Origin: Pseudonocardiales bacterium
Lineage (GTDB): Bacteria; Actinomycetota; Actinomycetes; Mycobacteriales; Pseudonocardiaceae
Length of the DNA: 64,000 nucleotides
Reading direction: 5' to 3'
Assembly (NCBI GenBank): GCA_023252195.1
Contig: JAHEXI010000001.1
Span: 124,001 to 188,000 of the forward strand
Numbering within the stretch: the first letter of the stretch is position 1; each line of letters starts with the position of its first letter. Under the pieces are notes generated by a model. That model was not told the DNA's origin and searched no databases. It was given only the letters and a program-made list of their open reading frames with translations. The position numbers and the translations under genes are program-made. Of the stretch, positions 45,151-53,036 are shown in pieces.

Positions 45151-46245
45151 CTACGCTTTCCCGAGCCCGCCGGCCGACACGGTCGGCAGGTCCCGTTGGG
45201 TCAGGATCCGGTTAAGGATCGACAGGTCGTAGATGCCGTGCAGGTCGGCTTGTCTGGTGGCCAGTCCGGCCGTCACCGCGTTCTCGGCGCTGCGGTGTAG
45301 GGATGGCGCGATCGGGTCGTCGGTCACGGTCAGGTTCTGCCAGGCGCGGTCGACCACTTCCGGCTTCAACGGCTTGCCGGTGAGCGCGTTGATGGCGTTG
45401 TTCACCACGGTCTTGGCCTCGGCAGAGTTCTGAGTCGCCCACTGCACCGCGTCGACGTGCCCGCGAAGCAATGCCTCAACCGTCTGCGGATGGCGCTGGA
45501 GGTAGTCGGTGCGGACAGTCAGCTGCGTGGTGACGAACGGGCCGCCCGGCCACAAGTCCCGCTCGTTGACCAGCACCTTGCCGCCGGCTTCCAGCACCAA
45601 CCGGGACGCCCACGGTTCCGGCACCCAGGCGCCGTCGAGCTTGCCCGACTTGATCAGCTGGAGCGTGTCAGCATTCTTGGTAGGCACGATGGTGACGTCC
45701 CCACCGCCCTGCACGCTGTTGCGCAGGCCGTGGCTGCTCAGCCAGGCACGTAACGCCACGTCCTGGGTGTTGCCGAGCTCCGGACTGGCCAGCGTCTTGC
45801 CGCGCAGATCCGCTGGCGAGTTGATGCCCTGACGGACGACCAACTGCGCGCCGCCGGAGGTGGCTCCGGCGATGATCCGGATCGCCTTGCCGTCGCTGCG
45901 CAGGAAAGCGTTGATCGCCGGGCTCGGTCCGATGTACGCCGCGTCGAGTCCACCGCCGAATAACGCTTCGACCGCAGCCGGCCCGGCATCGAAGATCTGT
46001 GTTTCCAACTTCGTGGAGCCGAGCTCGTGGGTGAACAAGCCGCGGTCGAGCCCGACGATGGCGGCGGCGTGCGTGACGTTGGCGAAGTAGCCCAGGCGAA
46101 GGGTAGGCGCTGGCCGCGGGGCCGCACCGGCACTGCTGTCGCCGCTCCCGCACCCGGCAGCGAGGATGAGCGCCCACACGGTGATGAGAGCGGCCAGCCC
46201 ACGGCGGACTGCGGACCTTCGAGTTGCGCTGTGACGAACTGGCAT
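45151..46245 (-). CDS. ABC transporter substrate-binding lipoprotein, SsuA/NMT1 type
   Basis: 364 residues from ATG 46245. The N-terminus has basic residues, a hydrophobic stretch (AALITVWALILAAGC) and the lipobox LAAGC, so it is a lipoprotein. The mature part follows the SsuA/TauA layout: LRLGYFANVTHAAAIVGLDR near residue 50, AYIGPSPAINAFL near 100, GKTLASPELGNTQDVALRAW near 150, DGAWVPEPWASRL near 215. It catches the substrate for the permease. Substrate probably an aliphatic sulfonate, taurine or nitrate; the leader peptide upstream favours a sulfur source. Confidence 0.9.
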   Translation of the reverse strand: MPVRHSATRRSAVRRGLAALITVWALILAAGCGSGDSSAGAAPRPAPTLRLGYFANVTHAAAIVGLDRGLFTHELGSTKLETQIFDAGPAAVEALFGGGLDAAYIGPSPAINAFLRSDGKAIRIIAGATSGGAQLVVRQGINSPADLRGKTLASPELGNTQDVALRAWLSSHGLRNSVQGGGDVTIVPTKNADTLQLIKSGKLDGAWVPEPWASRLVLEAGGKVLVNERDLWPGGPFVTTQLTVRTDYLQRHPQTVEALLRGHVDAVQWATQNSAEAKTVVNNAINALTGKPLKPEVVDRAWQNLTVTDDPIAPSLHRSAENAVTAGLATRQADLHGIYDLSILNRILTQRDLPTVSAGGLGKA

Positions 46246-46351
46246 GACGAGCGGGTCCTCGGCGTGCTGGGGCGCGCGAGTGACGTCGCAGCAGACGCGG
46301 GCGCTGGGACGGCACGACCACACGCCCGGCGGATGGAGAGGTCGGGCAGGG

Positions 46352-46435
46352 TCAGGCCGACATACAGATCATGCTGCGAGTGCGCCCGTAATCGATGTGG
46401 CGGCGAGCCACAAGCTTCAGAGACAGGGCAGGCAC
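46352..46435 (-). CDS. putative Cys/Met leader peptide ahead of the ABC operon
   Basis: A 27-codon frame from GTG 46435 to TGA 46352, 107 bases before the binding-protein gene: the core reads LVARRHIDYGRTRSMICMSA. The RRHID...R...C pattern is that of the short leader peptides found in actinobacteria before sulfate, sulfonate and cysteine operons, in which translation of Cys codons controls the downstream genes. Here the last residues M-I-C-M place both sulfur amino acids together. No clear ribosome site precedes the GTG, so leaderless translation is possible. Confidence 0.7.
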   Translation of the reverse strand: MPALSLKLVARRHIDYGRTRSMICMSA

Positions 46436-46500
46436 GAGGGTGACGCTACACGAACGAGTGAGCCCGATCCCGTATTGCCCACATCGTGAGCAACCGCCAG

Positions 46501-46575
46501 CCTGGGTCCGGGAACTGCGTAAAGGTTCCATTAGGCGACCCTGGGTCCCTTGGAGCTGCGTAATGGTTCCATTAG
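46501..46575. repeat. imperfect tandem duplication with a small stem-loop in each unit
   Basis: Two units, 46501-46534 and 46539-46575, share CCTGGGTCC, CTGCGTAA and GGTTCCATTAG. The second unit contains TAATGG TT CCATTA, a 6-bp stem. They lie between the leader peptide region and the DUF559 relic. Confidence 0.7.
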
Positions 46576-46827
46576 TCAGCAAGCTAGGGCGGCTCGGACG
46601 GTGCGGACCATGCGATCGGGGTCGCGGAGTAGCGCAGCGGTCACGAATACGACCTCCCAGCCTTGGGCCTGCACCTGATTGAGGCGTTCGCGATCCCGGT
46701 TGAGTGCCCAGAGTTCACCCTCGCGCCAGCTACCGTCGTATTCCACGGCGACGCGCTGCTCGATAAATGCCAGGTCGACACGAGCGAGTCGGCCTCTCGC
46801 GTCCTCGATCACCGGCCTGGGTGACAC
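46576..46827 (-). pseudogene. DUF559 (very short patch-like nuclease) C-terminal fragment
   Basis: 83 residues: ARVDLAFIEQRVAVEYDGSW then LNRDRERLNQVQAQGWEVVF and VTAALLRDPDRMVRTVRAAL. This is the PD-(D/E)XK-like nuclease core (ARVDLA..., VEYDG) that ends DUF559 proteins, normally about 280-320 residues long. The N-terminal two thirds are missing; the remnant abuts an OmpA fragment on the other strand. Confidence 0.75.
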
Positions 46828-46842
46828 CGCTCCGCCCAGCGG

Positions 46843-47160
46843 TTGCCGGCGTTGAAAGATCCCGCTGCGGCTCGCGCGGTCCTCGCTGACTACGCGAAAG
46901 CGATCAAAGATGGCCGCCGGGCGTTGCTCACCGGAACCACGGCTTCGGATGGCACGCCGGAATACCGTCGGCAGCTGTCGGAGAAACGGGCTGGCGCTGT
47001 CCGCGATCTCTTGGTCGGCCTCGGTGCCCCGGCGGACCGGATCAGTACTCGCGGGCTGGGCAGTGATTTCCCGGAATATCTGCCGGACCGAGACGCCCAG
47101 GGCAACCTTGACCCCATCCCCGCAGCACAGAACCGGCAGGTGATCATCGAGCTGAGTTGA
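46843..47160 (+). pseudogene. OmpA/MotB peptidoglycan-binding domain, C-terminal fragment
   Basis: The readable part, RRALLTGTTASDGTPEYRRQ then LSEKRAGAVRDLLVGLGAPA and DRISTRGLGSDFPEYLPDRD, is the C-terminal OmpA-like domain with the NRxV-type end QNRQVIIEL. Signal peptide and first half are gone. It adjoins the DUF559 relic head to head. Confidence 0.75.
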
Positions 47161-47268
47161 CTGCCCGGCCAGGACGCCCGGTGGCTGGTACCCCGCGGAT
47201 CAGCTGGCGCAGTTCGTTACGCTGCAAGAAGCAGAGTCCACTCCATTGGCCCCTGGTGAGGAGACGCA

Positions 47269-47655
47269 GTGGCCACTCGAGCATCCCGGTCTAGCCGGAC
47301 GTCGGCGCGACGGGCGGCGGGCGAGCTGGAGGCCGAGGTCCTGGCTGCGTTGTGGGCCGCCGACGGGCCGCTCACGGCGGCGCGGGCCCGCGAGGCGGTC
47401 GGCGGTGGCCTGGCCTATAACACCGTTCAGACCATCTTGGTGCGGCTGTATGAGAAGGGGCTGATCGGCCGGGTGGCAGACGGCCGTCGGCACGAGTATT
47501 TCGCGGTCAAGGGTGCCGAGGAGCTCGCCGCCGAGCAGATGCAGGCCTTGCTCAGCCGCGGCCGGGACCGGCAGGCCGTGCTGCAGCGCTTCGCCACCTC
47601 GTTGTCGGTGGAGGATGCCCGATTGCTGCAGGCGATGCTGCGGCGCCGCCCATGA
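47269..47655 (+). CDS. BlaI/MecI/CopY-family transcriptional repressor
   Basis: 128 residues from GTG 47269 (GGTGAGGAG upstream). Winged-helix domain: AGELEAEVLAALWAADGPLT, then AREAVGGGLAYNTVQTILVR LYEKG, the recognition helix, and the wing VADGRRHEYF. The C-terminal helices (QAVLQRFATSLSVEDARLLQ) form the dimer. Such repressors are cut by a BlaR1/M56 protease when the inducer binds; the M56 gene follows with a 4-base overlap, as expected. Confidence 0.92.
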   Translation: MATRASRSSRTSARRAAGELEAEVLAALWAADGPLTAARAREAVGGGLAYNTVQTILVRLYEKGLIGRVADGRRHEYFAVKGAEELAAEQMQALLSRGRDRQAVLQRFATSLSVEDARLLQAMLRRRP

Positions 47656-48554
47656 CCATCAGCGTGTATGTGCCGGCGGCGTTGTCGCTGCTGTTGGCGG
47701 CGATAAGCCGCATCGTCGTCGGTCGGATAGCGCCCACCCGAGCCGTGGTGTTCGTTGTCGCCGCGATGCTGTGCGCGGCCGCATCGACCTGGGGTCTGGT
47801 TCTGTTGTCCGCCACCTTGCTGGGTGACACCTCACTGGTCGCCGAAGAAGCCAGCGAGCGCGGGGTGCAGCTGCAGGATCCGGTTCCCCAGCTCATCGGG
47901 GTGACCGCCGTGGTGCTCCTGGTTGCTGGGGTATTCCGGGTGGTGCGGGTGCTACGGGTCCGCCGGGCCACCACCCAGGAGCTGCGCGCGGTCTGCAGCT
48001 CCTGCGGCACCGGTGAGCTGGCAGTGGTGGCTCTAGCCGCTCCGCACGCGTTCGCGGTGCCGGGTCGACCCGGCCGGATCCTGGTCACTCAGGGTTTGTT
48101 GTCTGTTTTAGACGGTGACGAGCGACGGGTCGTGCTGGCTCACGAGCGGGCCCACCTGCAGAGCCGGCATCATTGGTTGCGGGCTGCCACCGAAGTCTCC
48201 GCAGCCCTCAATCCGGTGCTGATCCCGGTGCGCGAAGCGGTCGCTTTCCTCGTCGAGCGCAGTGCCGACGAGCACGCCGCGGCGGTGACCGGCAGCCGCA
48301 ATCTGGTCGCTCAGGCGCTCGCCAAGGTGGCATTGGCCGGTGGGGCCGATGGCGGGGTGCGCGCCTGGTCGGCCGCGCTGCCCTTCGTTGGATGCGGGGT
48401 GTCGGCTAGGGTCGCCGCGTTGCAGTCAGACCCACCCCGGCCTGAGCCCTTGGTGCCCAGCAGCGTGCTGGCGCTGGGGGTGGCCACCGCAATCGCCGCG
48501 GTGCAGGCCACTATTGCGTTCTACCAGCTCGTTTACTGGTTGTGGCCGACCTGA
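47652..48554 (+). CDS. M56-family membrane metallopeptidase (BlaR1-like)
   Basis: 300 residues, ATG overlapping the repressor stop (ATGA). Membrane helices near residues 10-25, 35-60 and 85-105 and at the C-terminus surround a cytoplasmic zinc protease domain: VVLAHERAHLQSRHHWL carries HExxH near residue 160, and the third ligand Glu lies in VERSADEHAAAVTGS near residue 200. No penicillin-sensor domain follows, so the inducer is not necessarily a beta-lactam. Together with the repressor it forms a two-gene signal module; targets cannot be read from the sequence. Confidence 0.9.
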   Translation: MTISVYVPAALSLLLAAISRIVVGRIAPTRAVVFVVAAMLCAAASTWGLVLLSATLLGDTSLVAEEASERGVQLQDPVPQLIGVTAVVLLVAGVFRVVRVLRVRRATTQELRAVCSSCGTGELAVVALAAPHAFAVPGRPGRILVTQGLLSVLDGDERRVVLAHERAHLQSRHHWLRAATEVSAALNPVLIPVREAVAFLVERSADEHAAAVTGSRNLVAQALAKVALAGGADGGVRAWSAALPFVGCGVSARVAALQSDPPRPEPLVPSSVLALGVATAIAAVQATIAFYQLVYWLWPT

Positions 48555-48711
48555 CGGGGTCGGCTGACGGCGTCGCGGGTTAACCCTGGACTAACTCTCA
48601 GTGCAATTCCCGGGGGGGATCGTCACGCCGCGCGAGGTCCGCTAGTCTCTTACACGCTGTAGGAGACAGTCCTGACACGGCCAGGCAGCGCCTGGGATAG
48701 GTAGGGACCCA

Positions 48712-49839
48712 ATGAGCGGACGAGCAGCGGGCACGCAGACACGGGTGCTGGTCATCTCGGGCAGTGTCGGTGCAGGTCACGACGGTGCCGCCGACGAGCT
48801 GATCAGTCGGCTGGCCAAGTTGGGCGTGGAGGCGGACCGCCGGGATTATCTCGACGCGCTGCCGCCGATGTTCCGGTACATGCTGCGCGACGGCTACCGG
48901 TTGAGCGTCGGCTATGCGCCGGCGTTCTTCGACTGGTTGTTCGCCAACCTGGAGCGCACTGGGTGGGTGCAGAACGTCGCCATGTGGCTGTGCCGCCAAG
49001 CGCAACGTGATGTGTTGCGCTGGGTCGGCGATCACGACGTCGTCGTGTCCACGTACATGTTGGCCAGCCAGACGCTGGGCCAGCTCAAGGAAGCCGGGGC
49101 GGTGGACGCGACTCTGGTCACCTTCCTCACCGACCCAGCGGTGCACCGAACCTGGGTGCACTCCGCCGTTGATCACCATGTGACGGTGACCGAGGCGACA
49201 GCTCGGATGGGACACCTGGTGTACCGCACCCCGATGCAGGCCGTCGGGGGACTGGTATCCACCCGCTTCGCGGATCAGCCTGATCCGGCCCATCGCCCTC
49301 GGTTGCGCGCCGAGTTGGGGTTGTCCCCGGACGGTCTGGTGGTCCTGCTGGCGACCGGCTCGCTCGGGATGGGCGATGTGCCTAACGTCGTCCGGTCGAT
49401 CAGATCTTCCGGCGTGGCGGAGGTGGTGGTGCTCTGCGGGCGCAACGACCGGCTGCGCAAGCAGTTGGCGGCACAGCCCGGAGTGGTCGCTTTGGGCTGG
49501 CGTGACGATGTCCCGGAGCTGATGGCGGCGGCCGACGTGCTGGTGCACAATGCGGGCGGCCTGTCGCTGACCGAGGCGTTGACCGCGGGGTTGCCCGCGG
49601 TGACCTACCGACCCATCCCTGGGCACGGCATCGCCAACTCCCAGATTCTTGCCGACGCCGGGTTGGCGCCCTGGCCGCAGGATGAGACCGAGTTGGTCGC
49701 TGCGATACGCCAGTACGCCGGTCGGCGGGGCGATCCCAGCCATGTCGTGCTCAACCAGGACACCGCCGCCGTGGTGATGGCTTTGCTTGCCGAACGTGGT
49801 CAGCACGCCATTCCCGGGCAGGACTCGCTACCCGCCTGA
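48712..49839 (+). CDS. MGDG-synthase-like glycosyltransferase (processive diacylglycerol glycosyltransferase family)
   Basis: 375 residues. The N-terminal domain starts LVISGSVGAGHDGAADELIS, the acceptor-side loop of the monogalactosyldiacylglycerol synthase family. The C-terminal GT28 domain has LLATGSLGMGDVPNVVRSIR, VVLCGRNDRLRKQL and the nucleotide-sugar site VLVHNAGGLSLTEALTAGLP then PIPGHGIANSQILADAG. It should transfer sugars from a UDP-sugar to diacylglycerol or another lipid at the inner membrane face. ATG 48712 follows AGGTAGGGAC. It is convergent, with overlap, to a polysaccharide deacetylase. Confidence 0.88.
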   Translation: MSGRAAGTQTRVLVISGSVGAGHDGAADELISRLAKLGVEADRRDYLDALPPMFRYMLRDGYRLSVGYAPAFFDWLFANLERTGWVQNVAMWLCRQAQRDVLRWVGDHDVVVSTYMLASQTLGQLKEAGAVDATLVTFLTDPAVHRTWVHSAVDHHVTVTEATARMGHLVYRTPMQAVGGLVSTRFADQPDPAHRPRLRAELGLSPDGLVVLLATGSLGMGDVPNVVRSIRSSGVAEVVVLCGRNDRLRKQLAAQPGVVALGWRDDVPELMAAADVLVHNAGGLSLTEALTAGLPAVTYRPIPGHGIANSQILADAGLAPWPQDETELVAAIRQYAGRRGDPSHVVLNQDTAAVVMALLAERGQHAIPGQDSLPA

Positions 49840-50562
49840 GACTGGGCTTACATGATCTCGCAACGGTCCCACGGTGCAGCCGAGCTGATCAGCCAGTTCG
49901 GCCAGCCGGGGTAGCGCTGCCACGGTGGCTCGCCAGCTACCGGCTACCTGGGCGACGCAGTCCGAGTCGTGCAGCAGAACCGTGCCACCGGGCCGCAGCT
50001 GCCGTCTGATCGTTGCTGCTATGCAGCCTGCGCTGCGCGCTTCCCAGTCGCGGCCCCAGGCCGTCCATAACACTGGTCGCAGTCCGGCGTGGCGGGCAGC
50101 GATCAGCGATCCCATCGTGAGCACGCCATAGGGTGGTCGAAACCAGGTTGGCCGCACCCCGGTCGCCGTCGTCACCACGGCTGCGGCGTGCGCCACGTCC
50201 CGGTGTACGTCGGCCGGCGCGCGAACCAGGTGGTTGCGATGGCTGAACCCATGTACGGCGACCTCATGTCCGGCGGCCGCCACGGCCGCTGCCACGTCTG
50301 GATAGCGGGCAACCTGCCCGCCGAGCATGAAGAACGTCGCGGTCCAGCCGAGCCGGTCCAGCGCGTCGAGCACCGCGGGGGTGCCCTGCGGGTCGGGTCC
50401 ATCATCGAAGGTCAACGCCACGCTGTCGGACCGACCGACACCGGCCAACCCAGGACAGACCGCGGCGCGTAGCACCTGCGCGCGCAGCAGCGCCGGAGCC
50501 GCCCAGCCGGCGACCGCGGCCGCGCTCGCCGCCACGCCCAGGGCTGTCGCCGGTCTGATCAT
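49828..50562 (-). CDS. polysaccharide deacetylase (NodB domain)
   Basis: 244 residues. An N-terminal signal or anchor helix (TALGVAASAAAVAGWAAPAL) is followed by the NodB core: motif 1 LTFDDGPDP near residue 51 (catalytic base and metal Asp), motif 2 HGFSHRNH near residue 104 (HxxxH), motif 3 RPPYG near residue 141, motif 4 near WGRDWEA and motif 5 LLHDSD near residue 196. All metal ligands are present. It removes acetyl or acyl groups from cell-wall or surface polysaccharide on the outside of the cell. The 3' end overlaps the glycosyltransferase gene by 12 bases. Confidence 0.9.
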   Translation of the reverse strand: MIRPATALGVAASAAAVAGWAAPALLRAQVLRAAVCPGLAGVGRSDSVALTFDDGPDPQGTPAVLDALDRLGWTATFFMLGGQVARYPDVAAAVAAAGHEVAVHGFSHRNHLVRAPADVHRDVAHAAAVVTTATGVRPTWFRPPYGVLTMGSLIAARHAGLRPVLWTAWGRDWEARSAGCIAATIRRQLRPGGTVLLHDSDCVAQVAGSWRATVAALPRLAELADQLGCTVGPLRDHVSPVSGG

Positions 50563-50632
50563 CGGGGAAGGTTACCGACGTGACACAGGCGCCGGTGCAG
50601 GCCCCAACCGGTCGCGCGGATGCTGCCATGAT

Positions 50633-51005
50633 CAGATGCGCGTCCGGCAATTCGATGCCGGTCCGGGACCCACATGTCTGTCCGGCCGCCAGTACAGCGC
50701 CCCGCTGATGCTCGCGAGGCGCTGCTGTCCGTCCAGGATGTAGTTCACCGGATAGCCATGACGTTGCGTTCAACGTCCAGCCCCGCGACCGTGCGCTCGC
50801 TGGCAAGCCGCTCCGTGCTCTGCCAAAGCAGCACGCTGCCGATGGGATAGTTCCGGGACACCGAGCCCAGCGAGTCCAGCGAGTCCAGCGAGTCCAGCGT
50901 CTGCTGGCGACTCCACACGAACTGCCGCTGGAACTTGGGCAGGATGACATCTCCCGTCAGCACCCGCTGTGCGAAGGCTTCCAGCCGTGGCACCTCGATT
51001 CCGGG
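50633..51005 (-). pseudogene. DUF262 (GmrSD/ParB-like) protein, N-terminal fragment with frameshift
   Basis: VPRLEAFAQRVLTGDVILPK then FQRQFVWSRQQTLDSL and SVSRNYPIGSVLLWQSTERL are the N-terminal DUF262 motifs; a frameshift near 50755 follows and NYILDGQQRLASISGALYW (the DGQQR motif) continues in the next frame before a stop at 50633. The rest of the 500-residue family is missing. The protein-internal DSLDSLDSL comes from a 9-base tandem repeat. DUF262 proteins are often restriction-type defence enzymes. Confidence 0.8.
50871..50897. repeat. three 9-base tandem repeats inside the DUF262 relic
   Basis: CGAGTCCAG occurs three times in a row. It adds six residues to a region of fixed length in the family. 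Confidence 0.85.
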
Positions 51006-51019
51006 TCCTGGACTCCCCC

Positions 51020-51393
51020 AAACTGAGCAGACAAGCAAGCTGTTCCACACGTTCGAGCACACGGCCTTCCGTCTGGAGACGCGGGACGAGTACTACTCGC
51101 CGAACGAGACCAAGGCGCTCGAACAGTTCGTCGCGGGAGAGCCGGTTGGTCTGGTCTGGCTCCAGAGCTGGCTCACCATGATCCGCGAGGCAACCGCCGA
51201 AGGACGCCAGTTCGCCCGGGTCCGGGTGGTCAGCATGCCCTTGACCGACTACAGCCGCTTCGGCGTGTTCTGCTCCGAGCACACCAACGCAGCCGGCGAG
51301 GACATCCGCTACCTGACACGGGACCAGGCTGAAGACCTACCCGACCAGTTACGGCAGAGCAGCGCGATCGATCATCACGCGCGTGATCGATGA
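51020..51393 (+). pseudogene. DUF6879-type protein, truncated
   Basis: LFHTFEHTAFRLETRDEYYS, FARVRVVSMPLTDYSRFGVF and NAAGEDIRYLTRDQAEDLPD match a small actinobacterial family (which I know as DUF6879) usually found beside XRE regulators. The first residues and the conserved C-terminal YDYWLFDSR part are missing; the frame runs out into unrelated sequence after LPD. It adjoins the DUF262 relic back to back at about 51005. Confidence 0.65.
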
Positions 51394-51534
51394 CCTCGCA
51401 CCAGAGGCACCCGAGGATGGCTCGTAGTTTCAGGCTCTTGTATCGTCGTAGCATCGCTAGAAATGTCAAGAAATATCCTGGATAACCAGTTCGGCCAGCC
51501 GGTATGAGGAGAACGGTCGTGCCCGCGCCGGCCG

Positions 51535-52115
51535 TTACTCTAAGAATGGGTTCTGGTCAGACAACAGGTAGAGCATGTACGCAGCGATCGTGGAATCGTC
51601 GGTGACGGTACCGTCTCGGATCATATCTTCAAAACTGGCCTTGGTAAACCAGCATTGGTGCAAGTCCTGTTCTTCATGCTCCCGCGAGTGCTGACCCGCT
51701 TCGAGTTGCTCGGCAACGAACACCGTGCAGCCTTGACCGCTCATGCCGTTAGCCGGATGGAGATAGCCAAGACGGTGGATGTGCCCCGCCCGTAAGCCGG
51801 TTTCTTCGGCGAGTTCCCTCATGGCGAGTTCTGTTGGATCGCCATCCTGCCTACCGGGGAGGGTACCTTGGGGAACTCCCATGAGCGGTGGGAGACGGGG
51901 TAACGGTATTGGTTGACCAGGTGAAATCCGTCTCGCTCGACTGGGATGATGAGCGCGAAGTCCGGTTTATCTACGTAGGAGTATATTCCCTGGGACCCGT
52001 CGGGACGTTGGATCACGTCCTCGCGGAGTTGCATCCACGGATTTTGGTACACAATCCGGGAGGAGATGCGCTGGATCGTCGCGTCGCTGGGGCCCGTTTC
52101 AGGTTGTGGAGTCAT
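51535..52115 (-). pseudogene. NUDIX hydrolase with a single-base frameshift
   Basis: ATG 52115 begins MTPQPETGPSDATIQRISSR; the protein continues ALIIPVERDGFHLVNQYRYP then SHRSWEFP. There the sequence has four C bases where five would keep the frame; the next frame continues QGTLPGRQDGDPTELAMREL AEETGL, the NUDIX box, to the stop at 51535. All other family features are present, so the lesion is one deleted C near 51883. The gene overlaps the end of the GntR gene. Confidence 0.85.
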
Positions 52116-52675
52116 ATCGGTAGACCAACTCATGCCGATCGCCAACCACGATGCGATGGGTGAGGTCAAGGATTCGGTTGTTCTGATCATAAGCCCGGCG
52201 CCAGAGCACAAGCACGGGTTGATTCAGTCTATTACCAATTTCTCTCTCTTCGTTGTACGGAAGTCGACACGTGACTGACTCTTCGAAGTGGACACGGTGG
52301 CCGAACTCTTCCATACGGGAGTATATGCCACCCGGTCCGGTATTGACTTCTCGCAGCAAGGAGATTTTCGCGACCAGATCGAGCCTGAGGTAACTCGTTG
52401 ACAGCTGCACCGGTGGTGCGCCCACGATGCCTTGTCGGCGTGCTCGTCGTATGACGGGTGTTCCGGTCAGCACGCCAAGGCCACGCCCTACCTCCAAGTC
52501 GGCCTCAACCTCGCTCACTGTCGTCTCGGTGAACGGCTCGTGGCCGGCCCTTGTTGCGGAGACATGAAAGCCACGCCAGGTTCCTACCTGCCGCGTGACG
52601 TCGTCAGCGGCCCTCCGCATTGTCGAGTCTGCCACGGGCACCTGCGCGCCGGTGCCCGTGGTAAGGATCACGAGA
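52099..52675 (-). CDS. GntR/UTRA-type transcriptional regulator, N-terminus probably damaged
   Basis: The UTRA effector domain is intact (ADLEVGRGLGVLTGTPVIRR, QLSTSYLRLDLVAKISLLRE, FGHRVHFEESVTCRLPYNEE, VLVLWRRAYDQNNRILDLTH). Upstream, VSPVSLRALRILAERHLVIL TTGTG, the HTH recognition helix and wing, is open in the same frame to about 52740. The first HTH helices are not recognisable in that frame; an apparent start region at 52720-52800 is in another frame. It probably once regulated the NUDIX gene, which it overlaps by 17 bases. Confidence 0.65.
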
Positions 52676-53036
52676 TGGCGCTCGGCAAGGATCCGTAGCG
52701 CCCGGAGCGATACCGGTGATACGCAGCGGCCACACGGTGTACCAGGCCAGCCACAACCTCCTGTGCCAGTCGCTGAGCAAGGTCTTTTCGGAACATCACA
52801 TTCTGCTCGCAGGGGAACGCTACGGCGTCACGCTGCCGTGGCCTCTGGGCGTGCACCAGCTCACCGGCGCTTTATTGCTGCCACCCAGCCTCACCTGCCG
52901 CGGGCCAGTCACCTGGATTCGGCCTCCACAGGCAGACTCTTTGCGGTTGTGCCGTGAGATCGACATGTTCGCCGCGCTGCGCACAGCCCTGAAGGTGCCA
53001 CACCGCCCAAAGTCATCACCCGATTGGAGAGAAACC
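52676..53036. other. gap between the GntR and methyltransferase genes
   Basis: It holds the damaged 5' part of the GntR gene (minus strand, 52676-52800) and then sequence with no convincing gene. The last 15 bases carry GGAGAG, the ribosome site of the methyltransferase gene. Confidence 0.5.

Noticed and set aside
48598-49806. 402-codon minus-strand frame opposite the glycosyltransferase
   Set aside because: No homology, Gln/His/Arg-rich composition, and the plus-strand protein is complete.
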